Below the pieces are notes generated by a model. The model was not told the DNA's origin, did no database searches, and saw nothing but the letters and a program-made list of their open reading frames with translations. Below, piece by piece: positions 53,529 through 63,683 of a stretch of 64,000 nucleotides of DNA. The position numbers and the translations under genes were made by a program. Position 1 is the stretch's first letter; every line of letters starts with the position of its first letter. This stretch comes from Alteromonas sp. BMJM2 (GTDB taxonomy: Bacteria > Pseudomonadota > Gammaproteobacteria > Enterobacterales > Alteromonadaceae), in assembly GCF_027257845.1 (NCBI RefSeq), contig NZ_JAPVOT010000003.1:186001-250000 (forward strand), in the 5' to 3' direction.

Positions 53529-53945
53529 ATGGGTTGGTATGGCTACCATTTGCATATGTTTACATTTGGCGATGAGCACTATGGGGAAATTTGCGATTTT
53601 AATGATGATTATTTAATTGACCAACGCAGAAAGCAGCTTCATAAATTGTTGGGAAGTAACCAACACTTTTCTTATGTTTACGACTTTGGTGATCATTGGG
53701 AGCATCAAATATTTGTAAAAAAATCAATTCAACTAACTCCACACCCATTTTTCATCATATCGGCGGAAGGGGCCTGTCCACCCGAAGATTGTAGTGGTGA
53801 GCCAGGATACGAAGAGCTGAAACGTGTCGTTGCCGATCCTGAAGATGAAGAGTACGAGGACATGATTGAATGGTGTGGTGAAAGTTTTGACCCTTACCAT
53901 GTTGATATAAGCCGTATTCAAGACCGGTTAAATAGCATCAAATAA
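53529..53945 (+). CDS. 5'-truncated plasmid pRiA4b ORF-3 family protein
   Basis: 138 residues. The family normally has about 30-40 residues before the motif MGWYxYHLHMF; here the open frame begins at that motif, and the bases just upstream show no family homology. The rest is typical: YDFGDHWEHQI, GACPPEDCSGEPGY and the acidic C-terminus. So it is probably a cut-down copy, and its ATG is an internal methionine with no good ribosome-binding site. Family function is unknown; it travels with mobile DNA. Confidence 0.72.
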   Translation: MGWYGYHLHMFTFGDEHYGEICDFNDDYLIDQRRKQLHKLLGSNQHFSYVYDFGDHWEHQIFVKKSIQLTPHPFFIISAEGACPPEDCSGEPGYEELKRVVADPEDEEYEDMIEWCGESFDPYHVDISRIQDRLNSIK

Positions 53946-54021
53946 TTGATTCGACATTGAACCGCATTGTGGCCCCAGCGAAAGCGTATATCAATACTCT
54001 AACTAGATTAGGTTCTGTTTA

Positions 54022-54089
54022 CACAAATGTGCATAAACTTGATTTATACAGTTTTAGGCATATAGTAATTTTATACAGTAATCTGTATA
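54022..54089. promoter_or_regulatory. Operator cluster before the intact hipBA locus
   Basis: A perfect inverted repeat TATACAG-TAAT-CTGTATA (54072-54089), a matching half site TATACAG (54045-54051) and CACAAATGTG (54022-54031) lie 39-106 bp before the hipB start. Repeated half sites are typical of HipB autoregulation. Confidence 0.75.
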
Positions 54090-54127
54090 TTTTTATTTTA
54101 TGCATAAATCGGTATAAGAAAACCAAT

Positions 54128-54394
54128 ATGAAAATTAATACGCCCAAGGATCTTAGCGCCATTATCAAGGACAATAGAAAAGCCAAAGGGTGGACTCAAG
54201 CTGATTTAGCAAAACGCATTGGCGTATATCAACGGGATATTTCTAACTGTGAAACCAAGCCTGAAAAAATCTCGGTCGATATGCTTATCAAACTTTGCGC
54301 GTCGCTAGACTTAGCGCTGAAGGTCGACAACTTGGCCATGGATGAAGTATCCACTCAGACTAGCTCACTGGCGAAAAAATCACTGAGATTCTGA
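54128..54394 (+). CDS. hipB: HipB antitoxin (XRE family)
   Basis: 88 residues from the ATG at 54128; the frame is open from 53957, but the upstream part crosses the operators and is not protein-like. HTH (about 10-65): IIKDNRKAKGWTQADLAKRIGVYQRDISNCETKPEKISVDML. It ends one base inside the hipA start (TGATG). It represses the operon and neutralises HipA. Confidence 0.9.
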   Translation: MKINTPKDLSAIIKDNRKAKGWTQADLAKRIGVYQRDISNCETKPEKISVDMLIKLCASLDLALKVDNLAMDEVSTQTSSLAKKSLRF

Positions 54395-55707
54395 TGGGGC
54401 GAAAATCACATACCCGCACACTCTTTTGTTCAATGAACGGGTTTCCTGTGGGTGAGTTGTATTTAAAAAATGGTCGCATAAGCTTTAAGTACAACCCCGA
54501 CTGGCTAGAGATAGAGGGAAGCCGCGCTATTTCTCTGAGCCTGCCTATGCAACGAGCTGAAATAAAGGGTGAAGCTGTACATGCTTATTTTGATAATTTG
54601 CTTCCGGATACAAGCGCTATCAGAGAACATATGAAAGATCGCTTAGGCGCCGATAGTGCCAAGCCTTTTGATTTGTTAGCCAAGGTTGGAAAAGATTGTG
54701 TGGGTGCGCTCACATTCACTCAAGCGCCTGTCACAGACGAAATGCCGCCACTGTCGCTCACGTCATTGTCTGAGGGTGAAGTCGCACAAATTATCAGAGA
54801 AACTTGTCTTGAGAAAATGCTAGGCATGAACTCAGATAATGACTTCCGAATTTCTCTTGCTGGAGCGCAGGAAAAGACCGCTCTAACCCTATGGGAAGGA
54901 AACTGGTGCCGGCCCCATGCCTCAACGCCAACCACCCACATCTTTAAACCGCCCATTCTTCATCATGAAAGCTTGGGAATAGACTTATCTTCGAGTGTAG
55001 ACAACGAATGGTTCTGCCAAACGTTTATGAAAAACCTAGGCTTGGATATAGCAGATTGTGAAATTGCGAAATTTGAAGACCAGAAGGTGCTGGTAGTGGA
55101 ACGCTTTGATCGCAGAATTGAGGAAGACACTATCTTCCGGCTTCCCCAAGAGGATATGTGTCAGGCATTAGGGAAAGTGAGTGGTTCGAAGTATGAGGAA
55201 AAAGATGGTCCAGGTTCTCAGCAGGTCATGGAACTGCTGTCTAGCTCAAAAAACGCATACAACGATAGACTCGAATTTTTTCGTGTGCAAATCGTATTTT
55301 GGTTGCTTGCTGCTATTGATGGGCATGCAAAAAATTTCAGCATTGCACTAAATCAGGATGGGTACCGTCTCACACCCTTTTACGATGTGCTAAGCGCCTA
55401 CCCCTACTTCGGTCAAGGGAACATTCAGGCAAAAAAAATAAAAATGGCAATGAAAGTCCACAGTAAAAATACACACTACAAATGGAATGAAATTATGCCT
55501 AGGCACTGGCCAGAGCACGGAAAGCGGCAAGGAATAGATAAAGAGCAAACACTCGGCATATTGGCCTTTTTAGACGAAAAGGTAGAGGAGGCGCTGACTT
55601 CCACCCTCAAGCAGGCGAATGCACATTTTGATATGGGGGTAGGTGAGATTATAACCAAAAGAACACTCACTTGCCTGCGTAAAATAACGACTTTTCTGAA
55701 CGGATAA
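54394..55707 (+). CDS. hipA: HipA serine/threonine kinase toxin
   Basis: 437 residues, full length for HipA. N-terminal small domain (1-100: GELYLKNGRISFKY, SLSLPMQ, YFDNLLPD) and kinase core with GAQEKTAL, HIFKPPI, ERFDRR, the catalytic AIDGHAKNFS loop (about 308) and FYDVLSAYP (metal Asp). No key residue is missing. HipA-type toxins phosphorylate a tRNA synthetase and stop growth. Paired with hipB by 1-nt overlap. It lies inside the segment bounded by the 39-bp repeats. Confidence 0.94.
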   Translation: MGRKSHTRTLFCSMNGFPVGELYLKNGRISFKYNPDWLEIEGSRAISLSLPMQRAEIKGEAVHAYFDNLLPDTSAIREHMKDRLGADSAKPFDLLAKVGKDCVGALTFTQAPVTDEMPPLSLTSLSEGEVAQIIRETCLEKMLGMNSDNDFRISLAGAQEKTALTLWEGNWCRPHASTPTTHIFKPPILHHESLGIDLSSSVDNEWFCQTFMKNLGLDIADCEIAKFEDQKVLVVERFDRRIEEDTIFRLPQEDMCQALGKVSGSKYEEKDGPGSQQVMELLSSSKNAYNDRLEFFRVQIVFWLLAAIDGHAKNFSIALNQDGYRLTPFYDVLSAYPYFGQGNIQAKKIKMAMKVHSKNTHYKWNEIMPRHWPEHGKRQGIDKEQTLGILAFLDEKVEEALTSTLKQANAHFDMGVGEIITKRTLTCLRKITTFLNG

Positions 55708-57068
55708 CGTGCAGCTCTACTATTTGTTCCGATTCATATTAGAAGTAATGTTTCACTCTAAATGATGATTTATTTTGTGACTTGTAACTAAGAAAAGCGA
55801 AGTATGAAAAAGGACCGGTGACCCGCAGAGGTCAGCGCGTAGCCTAGGATATGTTTGGCTACTGAGTCGATGCTTTCTGTGTTGTGTTCACTGTCAACTG
55901 ATTTTTTAGCCAAATTATTTTCGCTGCATGCCATCATAAATAGTACCGCCGGATCGAATGCATTGAGCCGTGTAGCAATGTCTTTGATAGACCGGTAAAA
56001 CCGTGGATTGGATATGTTGTCGATAAATGCGTTAATAATTGCGTGGTATACCACGTTGGCTCTCCAATTATTCTGTTGATCATTGTAACCAGACGATATT
56101 GGATGGTACGGATTTTCACCGCTAGCGTGTAATTAAAATCTAGCAATACGCAATTGACTGGCGCTATTGTTTTTTTTGAAACTTAAAGTACTTAACATAA
56201 ACCAAGATACTCCTAACTATGGCAGTGTGCAGCAAAGCGATGTTGAAACACCTATGCCCAATGACATGTATCAACAAATCGTAACCCGTATTAGGGAGCG
56301 ATGTAGCACGTTAAGGCGGAGTTTAGACAGGTAGCCAGTATGTGGCTACGCTTTTTCCCACTTTTTGAATGTTTGCTAGCAAAAAATTCGATAAACAAGG
56401 AAATCTTATACCCCTCTTCTTCCCTTGAACCGTAACAACTTATAAGCGCTTAATTATACTTCAATCACCCCTAACCCACCACATTCAAAACCGAGGCTGA
56501 TTTTAATAAAGGTCTGATATTTCTACTAATGCTTACCGCTATTGCACTCGCTGGGGCTATATGGCTTGCTTAAACCCAACAAAGCGGACCCAAGCCTAGC
56601 TATACTGAACAATGCTTTGTGCAGCTTTTTTGCAGCAATTAGTGATATGCGTAGTGTGGCGTTACTTAATGAGGGGCTATAAGGCCTCAGGTAATGAAGA
56701 GTTGAACACTGCAGTTAAAACCTGCCCTGTACTCTCATCATTATCTGCTAGTTTGATTGCTAACTTGGCTGTTAATTTATCTGCTCGGGAAGCGCATTTG
56801 TTTAAAATGTTGCAGTCGGTAACTTTACTCCCTGGCCCGCCATCACGCATAGCCGATAGCAATGTATCATCGCTTTCATCGTTTCTTAAAAACACTCCAT
56901 AGTTATTCTTTTAAGATTTAAAAGATTCAACCAAACTTCTTATTCAAAAACGAACCATAGTCTACTTTCTGTACGAGCCTACATTTATCAACCCTAAAAT
57001 ACTTCGAATTAGTTTATTTTTTTGATATCGTCAGCGGCTTGCTAAAAAATCAGAAGAATGGACTCTAA
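55708..57068. other. 1.36-kb scrap region with decayed reading frames
   Basis: No intact gene is supported. On the minus strand 55788-56110 reads as start-less coding (ENPYHPISSGYNDQQNNWRA ..., NAFDPAVLFMMACSENN) ending at a stop. Plus-strand 56197-56334 reads INQDTPNYGSVQQ...RSLDR and stops. Minus-strand 56677-56895 gives 72 hydrophilic residues (RNDESDDTLLSAMRDGGPGSK). All look like ends of lost genes; none can be named. The right end holds the promoter of the AAA-helicase operon. Confidence 0.55.
56112..56149. repeat. 39-bp direct repeat, right copy
   Basis: Partner of 53361-53399, same orientation, 35 matching positions. Together they bracket the pRiA4b ORF-3 remnant, hipBA and a gene fragment, 2.79 kb in all. 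Confidence 0.75.
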
Positions 57069-58685
57069 ATGACTTTCAATAAGCTATTAGAAAGTAACAT
57101 TGCTGCCGGTGCTCCAATAATTCAAATTATCAGTCACGATACACTGAGGATTAGAGCCGAAGTTGCAGCAGTTGCGGAAACGCTGGGACGAAACACTTAT
57201 ATATGGGATCGCACCCAAGGTTTACGAGAAAATGTAACCTTTCCGTCAACAGAGATAATCGAAGACACAAAACAACCTGCTATTCCTATTGATTGGCTTA
57301 ATGGCGTCTTTGAGGATGACGATGAGCTTTTTCCAAAACCAAGTAATTGCATCGTCTTATTGGAAGACTTCCACCCTAATCTGACTGACGTAGACTATAC
57401 AATAATCGCTCGCCTTAGAAATTTTGCGATTTCGGTGGCAGGGAAAAAGGTTAGAGATATCACTTTAGTTATGTCGCAACCCATCCACCGCCTCCCCGTT
57501 GAATTGGAAAAAGAAACCCAAATTCTTACACTTCCACTTCCAAACAAGTCCGATTTAGAAAGATTAGCTAAGCAAGCGAAGCAGACATTCAATATCGCCG
57601 AAACCGATTACAGAGTAACGGATGAAGTACTTAGCGCAGCACTAGGTTTGTCTACTAGCGAGGCTCAACTTGCGTTTGCAAAAGCAGCATCACAAAAAAA
57701 ACGCATAAGCGAAGCTGAAATTCCGCTTATTGTAGAAGAAAAAGAACAAATCATTCGTAAAAATGGACATCTTGAATACTTTCATCCAAAAGCAACACTT
57801 GATGATATTGGCGGCCTGGCGAATCTCAAAACATGGCTAAACAGACGAAAACAAGCTTTTACTTCTGAGGCAAAAGACTTTGGTCTAGAAGATCCTAGAG
57901 GAGTATTACTCTTAGGCCTTCCAGGAACTGGTAAAAGCCTTGCCGCGAAGGCAGTTGCAAACGCTTGGCAGCTTCCTTTGTTGCGACTTGATATGGGTAA
58001 AATTTATGGCGGCATTGTCGGTCAGTCTGAAGATAATATGCGTCAATCGCTGCAGTTAGCTGAAGCGCTTTCACCCAGCATACTGTGGATTGATGAAATA
58101 GAAAAAGGGTTATCTGGTATGCAAAGCTCTGGTTCTACCGATGGTGGAACAACAGCGCGTGTTTTAGGTAGCTTTCTTACTTGGATGCAAGAGAAAGACA
58201 AACCGGTATTTGTAGTTGCAACAGCAAACAATATTTCTCATTTACCTCCCGAACTGCTTCGTAAAGGACGAGTAGATGAGATCTTCTTTGTTGACTTACC
58301 AACAGTAAACGAAAGAGAAGAAATAATAAAAGTACACCTTCGTAGTCGACGAAGAGCAGACGAATTTAGCCAAGAAGATGTGCGTAGCCTTGCACAGACT
58401 TCAAAAGGTTTTACGGGCGCAGAACTTGAAGAAGCCATTAAAGAGGCAATGTTTGTCGCTTTTGACGAGGGATGTGACTTAGATAAAAGCCACATTCAAC
58501 AAGCATTAGAAGCAACATCCCCACTCTCAGTAACCATGCATGAACTTATCAATGACACTAGAAAATGGGCGAAAGGAAGAGCAGTTAAGGCAAGCAGTGA
58601 AGAGCCAGAAGATGTAAAAGCCTCTGAAAAATCTTCACCGCAGCCAAAACTTAAAACGGAAATTGAAAACCCATTTGTTTCTTAG
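57069..58685 (+). CDS. Ycf46-like AAA ATPase, first gene of the unassigned operon
   Basis: 538 residues. The first ~240 are a Ycf46-type N-terminal domain with a degenerate ATPase look (IVLLEDFHPNLTD, ITLVMSQPIHRLP). The AAA+ module follows: LDDIGGLANLKTWL, Walker A GLPGTGKS (283-290), Walker B ILWIDEIEKG with D342/E343, sensor region VATANNISHLPPELLRKGRVDE and a lid ending FTGAELEEAIKEA. The tail is charged. It acts as a hexameric remodeller in the cytoplasm. It starts an operon: 7 bp to the helicase. Confidence 0.85.
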   Translation: MTFNKLLESNIAAGAPIIQIISHDTLRIRAEVAAVAETLGRNTYIWDRTQGLRENVTFPSTEIIEDTKQPAIPIDWLNGVFEDDDELFPKPSNCIVLLEDFHPNLTDVDYTIIARLRNFAISVAGKKVRDITLVMSQPIHRLPVELEKETQILTLPLPNKSDLERLAKQAKQTFNIAETDYRVTDEVLSAALGLSTSEAQLAFAKAASQKKRISEAEIPLIVEEKEQIIRKNGHLEYFHPKATLDDIGGLANLKTWLNRRKQAFTSEAKDFGLEDPRGVLLLGLPGTGKSLAAKAVANAWQLPLLRLDMGKIYGGIVGQSEDNMRQSLQLAEALSPSILWIDEIEKGLSGMQSSGSTDGGTTARVLGSFLTWMQEKDKPVFVVATANNISHLPPELLRKGRVDEIFFVDLPTVNEREEIIKVHLRSRRRADEFSQEDVRSLAQTSKGFTGAELEEAIKEAMFVAFDEGCDLDKSHIQQALEATSPLSVTMHELINDTRKWAKGRAVKASSEEPEDVKASEKSSPQPKLKTEIENPFVS

Positions 58686-58692
58686 GTAGTAC

Positions 58693-61600
58693 ATGAGCAA
58701 TTTATTTTATAACGCGCTTTGCAATAGCGCGGAGCAAGCGACGCAACTAGCAACTGACGTTGATAACGGGCTTACCCCTTTTGTTAATTATCTTAACAAC
58801 AGTATTTCAGCCTTCAAAAATAAAGAGGTTGTAGCAAAATGGCGCCCGTTAAACGATCGGAAATATGAAATAACGCTGCAAACAAAAATTTTTAAAATAG
58901 TCCCAGAAAACACTATTGAAATAATAGACGACAACATTGGTTGGTACGAGCTACAACTCGATGACGAAGATGAACCTTTTGTCCCCGACCTCACCGACCC
59001 CCTTGTGATTGGTAAAGGGCCAAACCGAGTGAGTGTAAGCATCCCTCATTATAATTTGAGAGAAAGGGATGACCGGTTCGAGGTAAATTTAAGGGATTAT
59101 GAACAAACAATAGCGTTTTTTAAAAATCACGCGGTTTGGCAAGGCTATACGTTAAGACTAGTACAGTGCCAGAACTCACTCGATGAAGCCTCAAATGTTC
59201 AATTAAATGGCATAAAAGTTCAACATAGGGTAGTGAACGATAAAACCATCAAAATTTATAACCACATTGTTCCAAGTAGAGATAAGTTAACAATAAATGG
59301 CATTGAAGTAAGCTTTTGCTTTAAAAGTCAATTTAGCGCTGAGTCTTTACCTAGCAATGCTGAAGAGTTTGATAATGGATGGGTAATTAACAGCAAAATT
59401 TCTCCAAATCTACCTAACTGTACGGTGGATAATATTACTAACGCGTGGTTGAAAGAATTAAGTATTTCAAACCTGTCTGGCAATGGAAGCTCACTCTCAA
59501 ATGCAGATTTTGAAATAAGTAACGAACAAAGCACCCGTATTATCACAGCAAAACATAAAGATGCTCCACAACTAAAGAGTGTTACCTATGATGCTTGGAA
59601 TTTAGAAATAAAGCTAAAAGAACATAAGCAAGATAAATGGATACAACTTATAGAGCCGGAGTCTAATGACGATACCGGCGTTTCGGCATTAGATTATTTT
59701 TTCAGCGATAATGCGTGTATTTTAGATAAAAAGGGCAATAGAAATGATCAATACAAGATTATTAAATCTGACAGTGAAGAGCGCAGGCTTCTTTTAGGTA
59801 AAAAAGAAAAACAAAACGAAAGTATTTATCCTAACGATGACGAAATTAAAGCGTTAGCAGATGTAAGCCAATTGCTTAAACAGCGAGATGCAATTCAAGC
59901 ACTTAAGAAAGCGCCTACACTGGGAAACTTTAATCTTTTATCATTGTTTTCAGACCGCGACCGCATGGAGTGGCCGGAAATAGCGCCGGAGTTGCTTAAT
60001 GAAAAATCGTGGAAAATACTTAAAGATACAAGTTTTGATGGCTGTTTAGAGCAAAGAGAATTTGTATGCAAAGCCCTTGCCTCTGAAGATTTTGCCATTC
60101 TTGATGGTCCACCAGGCACAGGAAAAACGACTGCGATATTAGAGCTCATTGTTCAATTGGTTAAGCAAGGAAAGCGAGTATTACTAACAGCCTCAACGCA
60201 TGCCGCTATCAATAATGTTTTAGAGAGAATAGACAGTAATAATCTTCAAGATTTAGTATTCCCTCTTCGTATTGGTGATGCCAATAACGCGAGAGGAGTA
60301 GAGCACTACCAGTTTGATAACCTAAAAAAAGACCATAGTGTCGATTTTGACTGCAGCGAGCAACTACTGGTCGATAGTGCCAACCTTATATGTGGAACAA
60401 CCATTGGGATCATGCGCCTGTTCAACAACGAGAATGTAACCCTTCCCGACGTTACACCGGCATTCGATGTGATGATTATAGACGAGTGCAGTAAAACCCC
60501 TTTCCAAGAATTTTTGGTGCCTGCACGCTACGCAGCTAAGCATATTTTGGTTGGTGATATTCGGCAGCTTTCCCCATTTACAGATAGAGAACAAATTGTC
60601 GCTAATCTGCAAAAGTTAATGCTTAGGCCGGGATACAGAAAAAAGCCAGATATCTTACTCAGCTCAGCGATTCAAGAGGCCTGCTTTTTAATTGAAAAAT
60701 TGCGCGATAAGCGTAGTAATTTCACTAATCAACTTGTATTGCCGGTAAGTCACGAAGTTTGTAAATCTTTGAACAAAGAAATAGCGAAAAGATGGGAGTT
60801 GGGCGATGAGGCAGTTGACCAACTGTTAGTAATAGATAGAAAACCAATAGACTATCTGCCCCTTTGGCAGAACAATATCCTGTTTGTAGAAAAAAATACG
60901 CTTGCACAAATACAAGACAAATTGCCTGCCGACGCCGTGGTACTTTCATCCGAATGGCAAGATAGTCATCATGCATTTGTAAACAATATATTGTTTGAGA
61001 ATTCGCAACAATGGAGTGATAGAAGGTCAAGCTACCATTCATCTAAAGAGATCTATTCTGAACTGATGAAAAGGCTTAAATCCACGAGTTGGGCAGAAGA
61101 GCTTTGCTGGCGCTTGGAACGTTTGTACTGGTTAAGGCTAGTAAGTTCGTTCGACTCTAAAACACGTAATTATAAAAAAACGATAGAACGGTTATTGCCA
61201 AAAACTGAAGATACAGAAGGTCGAGTTTTTCAGTTGCAAAATATTGCATTTCCATCTGTTTTAGAAGCGTTATCTGGTGCTGGGTTACAAAAGCGAAAAA
61301 GAGACAGCTTGCACACACTGAATGGTGGCTTTCGTTCGAGTGAGAAGAATGCCCGACAAGTAACACTTAGCTACCAACATAGAATGCATCCAGATATATC
61401 CAAATTCCCGAGTAAGCAATTTTACCATGGAAAATCATTAAAAAATGGCAGTAAAGTCTCTGACAACAGAGTGTGGGACTACACGCGATACGATCGTAAC
61501 GGACAGCGCTGTCATAAAATTTGGGTTGATGTTTCTAAAAGCTTGAAAAACGCGAGAGTGAACAAGAACAAGAATCATGCGGAAGTAAAACAGGTCATAG

Positions 61601-62019
61601 AAGAGCTTTCCCGCTTTGCAGATTGGGCAGAAGGAAACAAAAACATTGATGGAGAGCCATTTACTGTAGCAATACTTACTTTTTATAAAGGCCAAGAAAA
61701 TGCACTGCGCTCTGAACTACAAAAACTCCCCGGAAATAACAAAAGTTATTCAACATTTAAACTAAAAGATACCAGTGTAAAGCTTGCCACCGTCGATTAC
61801 TTTCAAGGACAAGAAGCAGACTTAGTCATTCTATCTATGGTGAATAACGAGAGAGATGGCTTTCTTGACTCCCCTAACCGTCTTAATGTGGCAATTACTC
61901 GCGCAAGATACCAACTGGTGATAGTTGGAGACGAAAATTACTTTGCTAACAAATCACGTACGGATGAGCTGAAAAATCTAGCCCGACACACTACTACCGT
62001 CAAAGGAACTGAACTATGA
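58693..62019 (+). CDS. SF1 (UPF1-like) DNA/RNA helicase with long N-terminal extension
   Basis: 1108 residues. The first ~420 are not recognised. The helicase core has ILDGPPGTGKTT (about 471-482), TASTHAAINNVLERI (Ia), IIDECSK (about 596, DEC(S) box), VGDIRQLSPF (III), then after an insertion of about 250 residues SYQHRMHPDISKFP (IV, about 895), DYFQGQEADLVILS (V, about 1036) and LNVAITRARYQLVIVGD (VI). The spelling is AAA_11/AAA_12 UPF1-like. It overlaps the next gene by 4 nt. It unwinds or translocates on nucleic acid; with its neighbours it probably forms a defence complex (inference). Confidence 0.85.
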   Translation: MSNLFYNALCNSAEQATQLATDVDNGLTPFVNYLNNSISAFKNKEVVAKWRPLNDRKYEITLQTKIFKIVPENTIEIIDDNIGWYELQLDDEDEPFVPDLTDPLVIGKGPNRVSVSIPHYNLRERDDRFEVNLRDYEQTIAFFKNHAVWQGYTLRLVQCQNSLDEASNVQLNGIKVQHRVVNDKTIKIYNHIVPSRDKLTINGIEVSFCFKSQFSAESLPSNAEEFDNGWVINSKISPNLPNCTVDNITNAWLKELSISNLSGNGSSLSNADFEISNEQSTRIITAKHKDAPQLKSVTYDAWNLEIKLKEHKQDKWIQLIEPESNDDTGVSALDYFFSDNACILDKKGNRNDQYKIIKSDSEERRLLLGKKEKQNESIYPNDDEIKALADVSQLLKQRDAIQALKKAPTLGNFNLLSLFSDRDRMEWPEIAPELLNEKSWKILKDTSFDGCLEQREFVCKALASEDFAILDGPPGTGKTTAILELIVQLVKQGKRVLLTASTHAAINNVLERIDSNNLQDLVFPLRIGDANNARGVEHYQFDNLKKDHSVDFDCSEQLLVDSANLICGTTIGIMRLFNNENVTLPDVTPAFDVMIIDECSKTPFQEFLVPARYAAKHILVGDIRQLSPFTDREQIVANLQKLMLRPGYRKKPDILLSSAIQEACFLIEKLRDKRSNFTNQLVLPVSHEVCKSLNKEIAKRWELGDEAVDQLLVIDRKPIDYLPLWQNNILFVEKNTLAQIQDKLPADAVVLSSEWQDSHHAFVNNILFENSQQWSDRRSSYHSSKEIYSELMKRLKSTSWAEELCWRLERLYWLRLVSSFDSKTRNYKKTIERLLPKTEDTEGRVFQLQNIAFPSVLEALSGAGLQKRKRDSLHTLNGGFRSSEKNARQVTLSYQHRMHPDISKFPSKQFYHGKSLKNGSKVSDNRVWDYTRYDRNGQRCHKIWVDVSKSLKNARVNKNKNHAEVKQVIEELSRFADWAEGNKNIDGEPFTVAILTFYKGQENALRSELQKLPGNNKSYSTFKLKDTSVKLATVDYFQGQEADLVILSMVNNERDGFLDSPNRLNVAITRARYQLVIVGDENYFANKSRTDELKNLARHTTTVKGTEL

Positions 62020-63683
62020 CAACCTTTAACAGCCTTGCCGAACTTGAAGTGGTATTAGAAAAAGAACCCGAACGAAAAACACCTAAAAAACACAATAACG
62101 CTCCACGGAAGAAAAGCAACGAAAAGCCAAAGCAAAGCCAAAGCCTCGCTACTATTTTAGAATCGCAAACAAGAGTTAAAGCGTTTCATGCTATTGCTAC
62201 TCTTTCGATTGCCAGCAAAAGAGAAGATTTACAGCGAATATTAAGTGCCGATAGGTTACCGCTGAGACTGCGCGAGTACCTAAAAAAAATCGGCGTATAT
62301 GATAATAATTCTGACCTTACCGAAAAAGGGCTAGAGCTTAGTCGCACAGGTACAATTCAACTTGAAGAAAAAGGCCTATATCAATTTTGGTTCTGCGAAC
62401 ACCCTCTGATAGGAAATCAGCTGATAGCGTTACAACGCCTTGATGCGCTTAGTCCTAATATTGAAGGCAAGACGTTAGGCAAAAAAGGGCAAGCTAGAAC
62501 GCTACACTTTATAAACGGTGGAGCTAAATGTTCAGTGTTCGATAAGGAATCCAAAAATTGGAAGACTTGTCATACGGAAATTAAAGATATTGATGTTATC
62601 TCTGAAGAAGTGATGGGCCACGACGCTACGCTCACTTGGAATCTTGATGCTAATAACAGCGTAGAGTTGAAATGCAACGTAAAAGTTAAGGAATTGAAAA
62701 ATAGGCGTGGTAATAACCATAGCAATGCTCAACAAAATGAAATCGAGTTACCTCTTTCATTTAAAGGTGAAAGCCAAAAATCAACCACTGTAGTTTACGG
62801 CTCTGTGGCTGATTACTTCGAAGGAGAATGGATAGAAGAAAGGCTATCTATACAATTACCGTTTTCAGAAAAAATAGATGATTTTGCTATTTTAAATGCA
62901 TGCAAAATAAGAGACTTACCCGCTGAGCCGCTGAACATTCATGAAGTGGGCAAAATGCATATTAAAAGTTTAAAGCCTTTTAACATTGAGCCTACAGATA
63001 GTAGAAGTGATCAACAAATTTGGCTTCAAACATGGCTAAAAGGTTATTTCACTCAACGCCCAGTATCCCCATTGCAGGCAGAGAAAGACCAGCTTTTGTG
63101 GCGAAGTAAAAAACAGTTAGCACACTTAGACATACCGCCGATTGGACAAAAAGAAATTTTGGATTTACTAGCTGAAAGTGGAAGAGGAAGGGCCTACTGG
63201 AATGCTGCAGCAACAATAGACCTAATTCCATCACAAACCAGCCAGCAAGGTATACCGCTAACCTTGCAGAGTGGAGACAGCGTAACACCTCAACGCCTGC
63301 TCCAGCATTTAACAAACGATCGCGTTATAACGCGTATGTTTATTTCAGACAGATACTATCGAACAGATAAGCAAGAGCAACTTCTTAATGCAATAGCAAA
63401 CACTTGCCCAGGCAAACTTTTAACGGCTAGAAGTAGCGAGACAAGAATTCAGCCCCATGGTTGGAGCCTCGACTTTTTTGAAAAAAGCAAACCAGAAAAT
63501 CACGACCGATATTGGATTATAGAAACAAGCCAGAATGAACAAATATGGAAAGTCAGCACTAGTCTAGACTTTTTAAGGCAACAACCAAATGATGAATGGG
63601 AAGTAGCCGGTTATCCCACATTCACGCCCATGTCGCGCAGTGATTTGCCCGAGTTCCTTTTAAAGTATTTGGAGAAAAACTAA
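62016..63683 (+). CDS. Unrecognised 555-residue protein of the AAA-helicase operon
   Basis: Residues 18-45 are lysine-rich and disordered. About 45-120 looks helical, winged-helix-like (RVKAFHAIATLSIASKREDLQRIL, then LREYLKKIGVYD ... LTEKGLELSRTG). The rest is mixed alpha/beta with LYQFWFCEHPLIGNQL and late aromatic stretches; no nuclease or ATPase motif is visible. Coupled on both sides: ATGA overlap with the helicase and TAATG with the next gene. Its fixed place implies it belongs to the same complex, perhaps as the DNA-binding or specificity part. Confidence 0.75.
   Translation: MTTFNSLAELEVVLEKEPERKTPKKHNNAPRKKSNEKPKQSQSLATILESQTRVKAFHAIATLSIASKREDLQRILSADRLPLRLREYLKKIGVYDNNSDLTEKGLELSRTGTIQLEEKGLYQFWFCEHPLIGNQLIALQRLDALSPNIEGKTLGKKGQARTLHFINGGAKCSVFDKESKNWKTCHTEIKDIDVISEEVMGHDATLTWNLDANNSVELKCNVKVKELKNRRGNNHSNAQQNEIELPLSFKGESQKSTTVVYGSVADYFEGEWIEERLSIQLPFSEKIDDFAILNACKIRDLPAEPLNIHEVGKMHIKSLKPFNIEPTDSRSDQQIWLQTWLKGYFTQRPVSPLQAEKDQLLWRSKKQLAHLDIPPIGQKEILDLLAESGRGRAYWNAAATIDLIPSQTSQQGIPLTLQSGDSVTPQRLLQHLTNDRVITRMFISDRYYRTDKQEQLLNAIANTCPGKLLTARSSETRIQPHGWSLDFFEKSKPENHDRYWIIETSQNEQIWKVSTSLDFLRQQPNDEWEVAGYPTFTPMSRSDLPEFLLKYLEKN

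Noticed and set aside
53957-54127. Upstream extension of the intact hipB frame
   Set aside because: This part crosses the palindromic operators and codes for an improbable, hydrophobic stretch; the ATG at 54128 gives the normal HipB length.
56677-56895. 72-residue minus-strand open frame as a gene
   Set aside because: Hydrophilic and plausible, but it has no recognisable start signal, no family and sits among other gene scraps.
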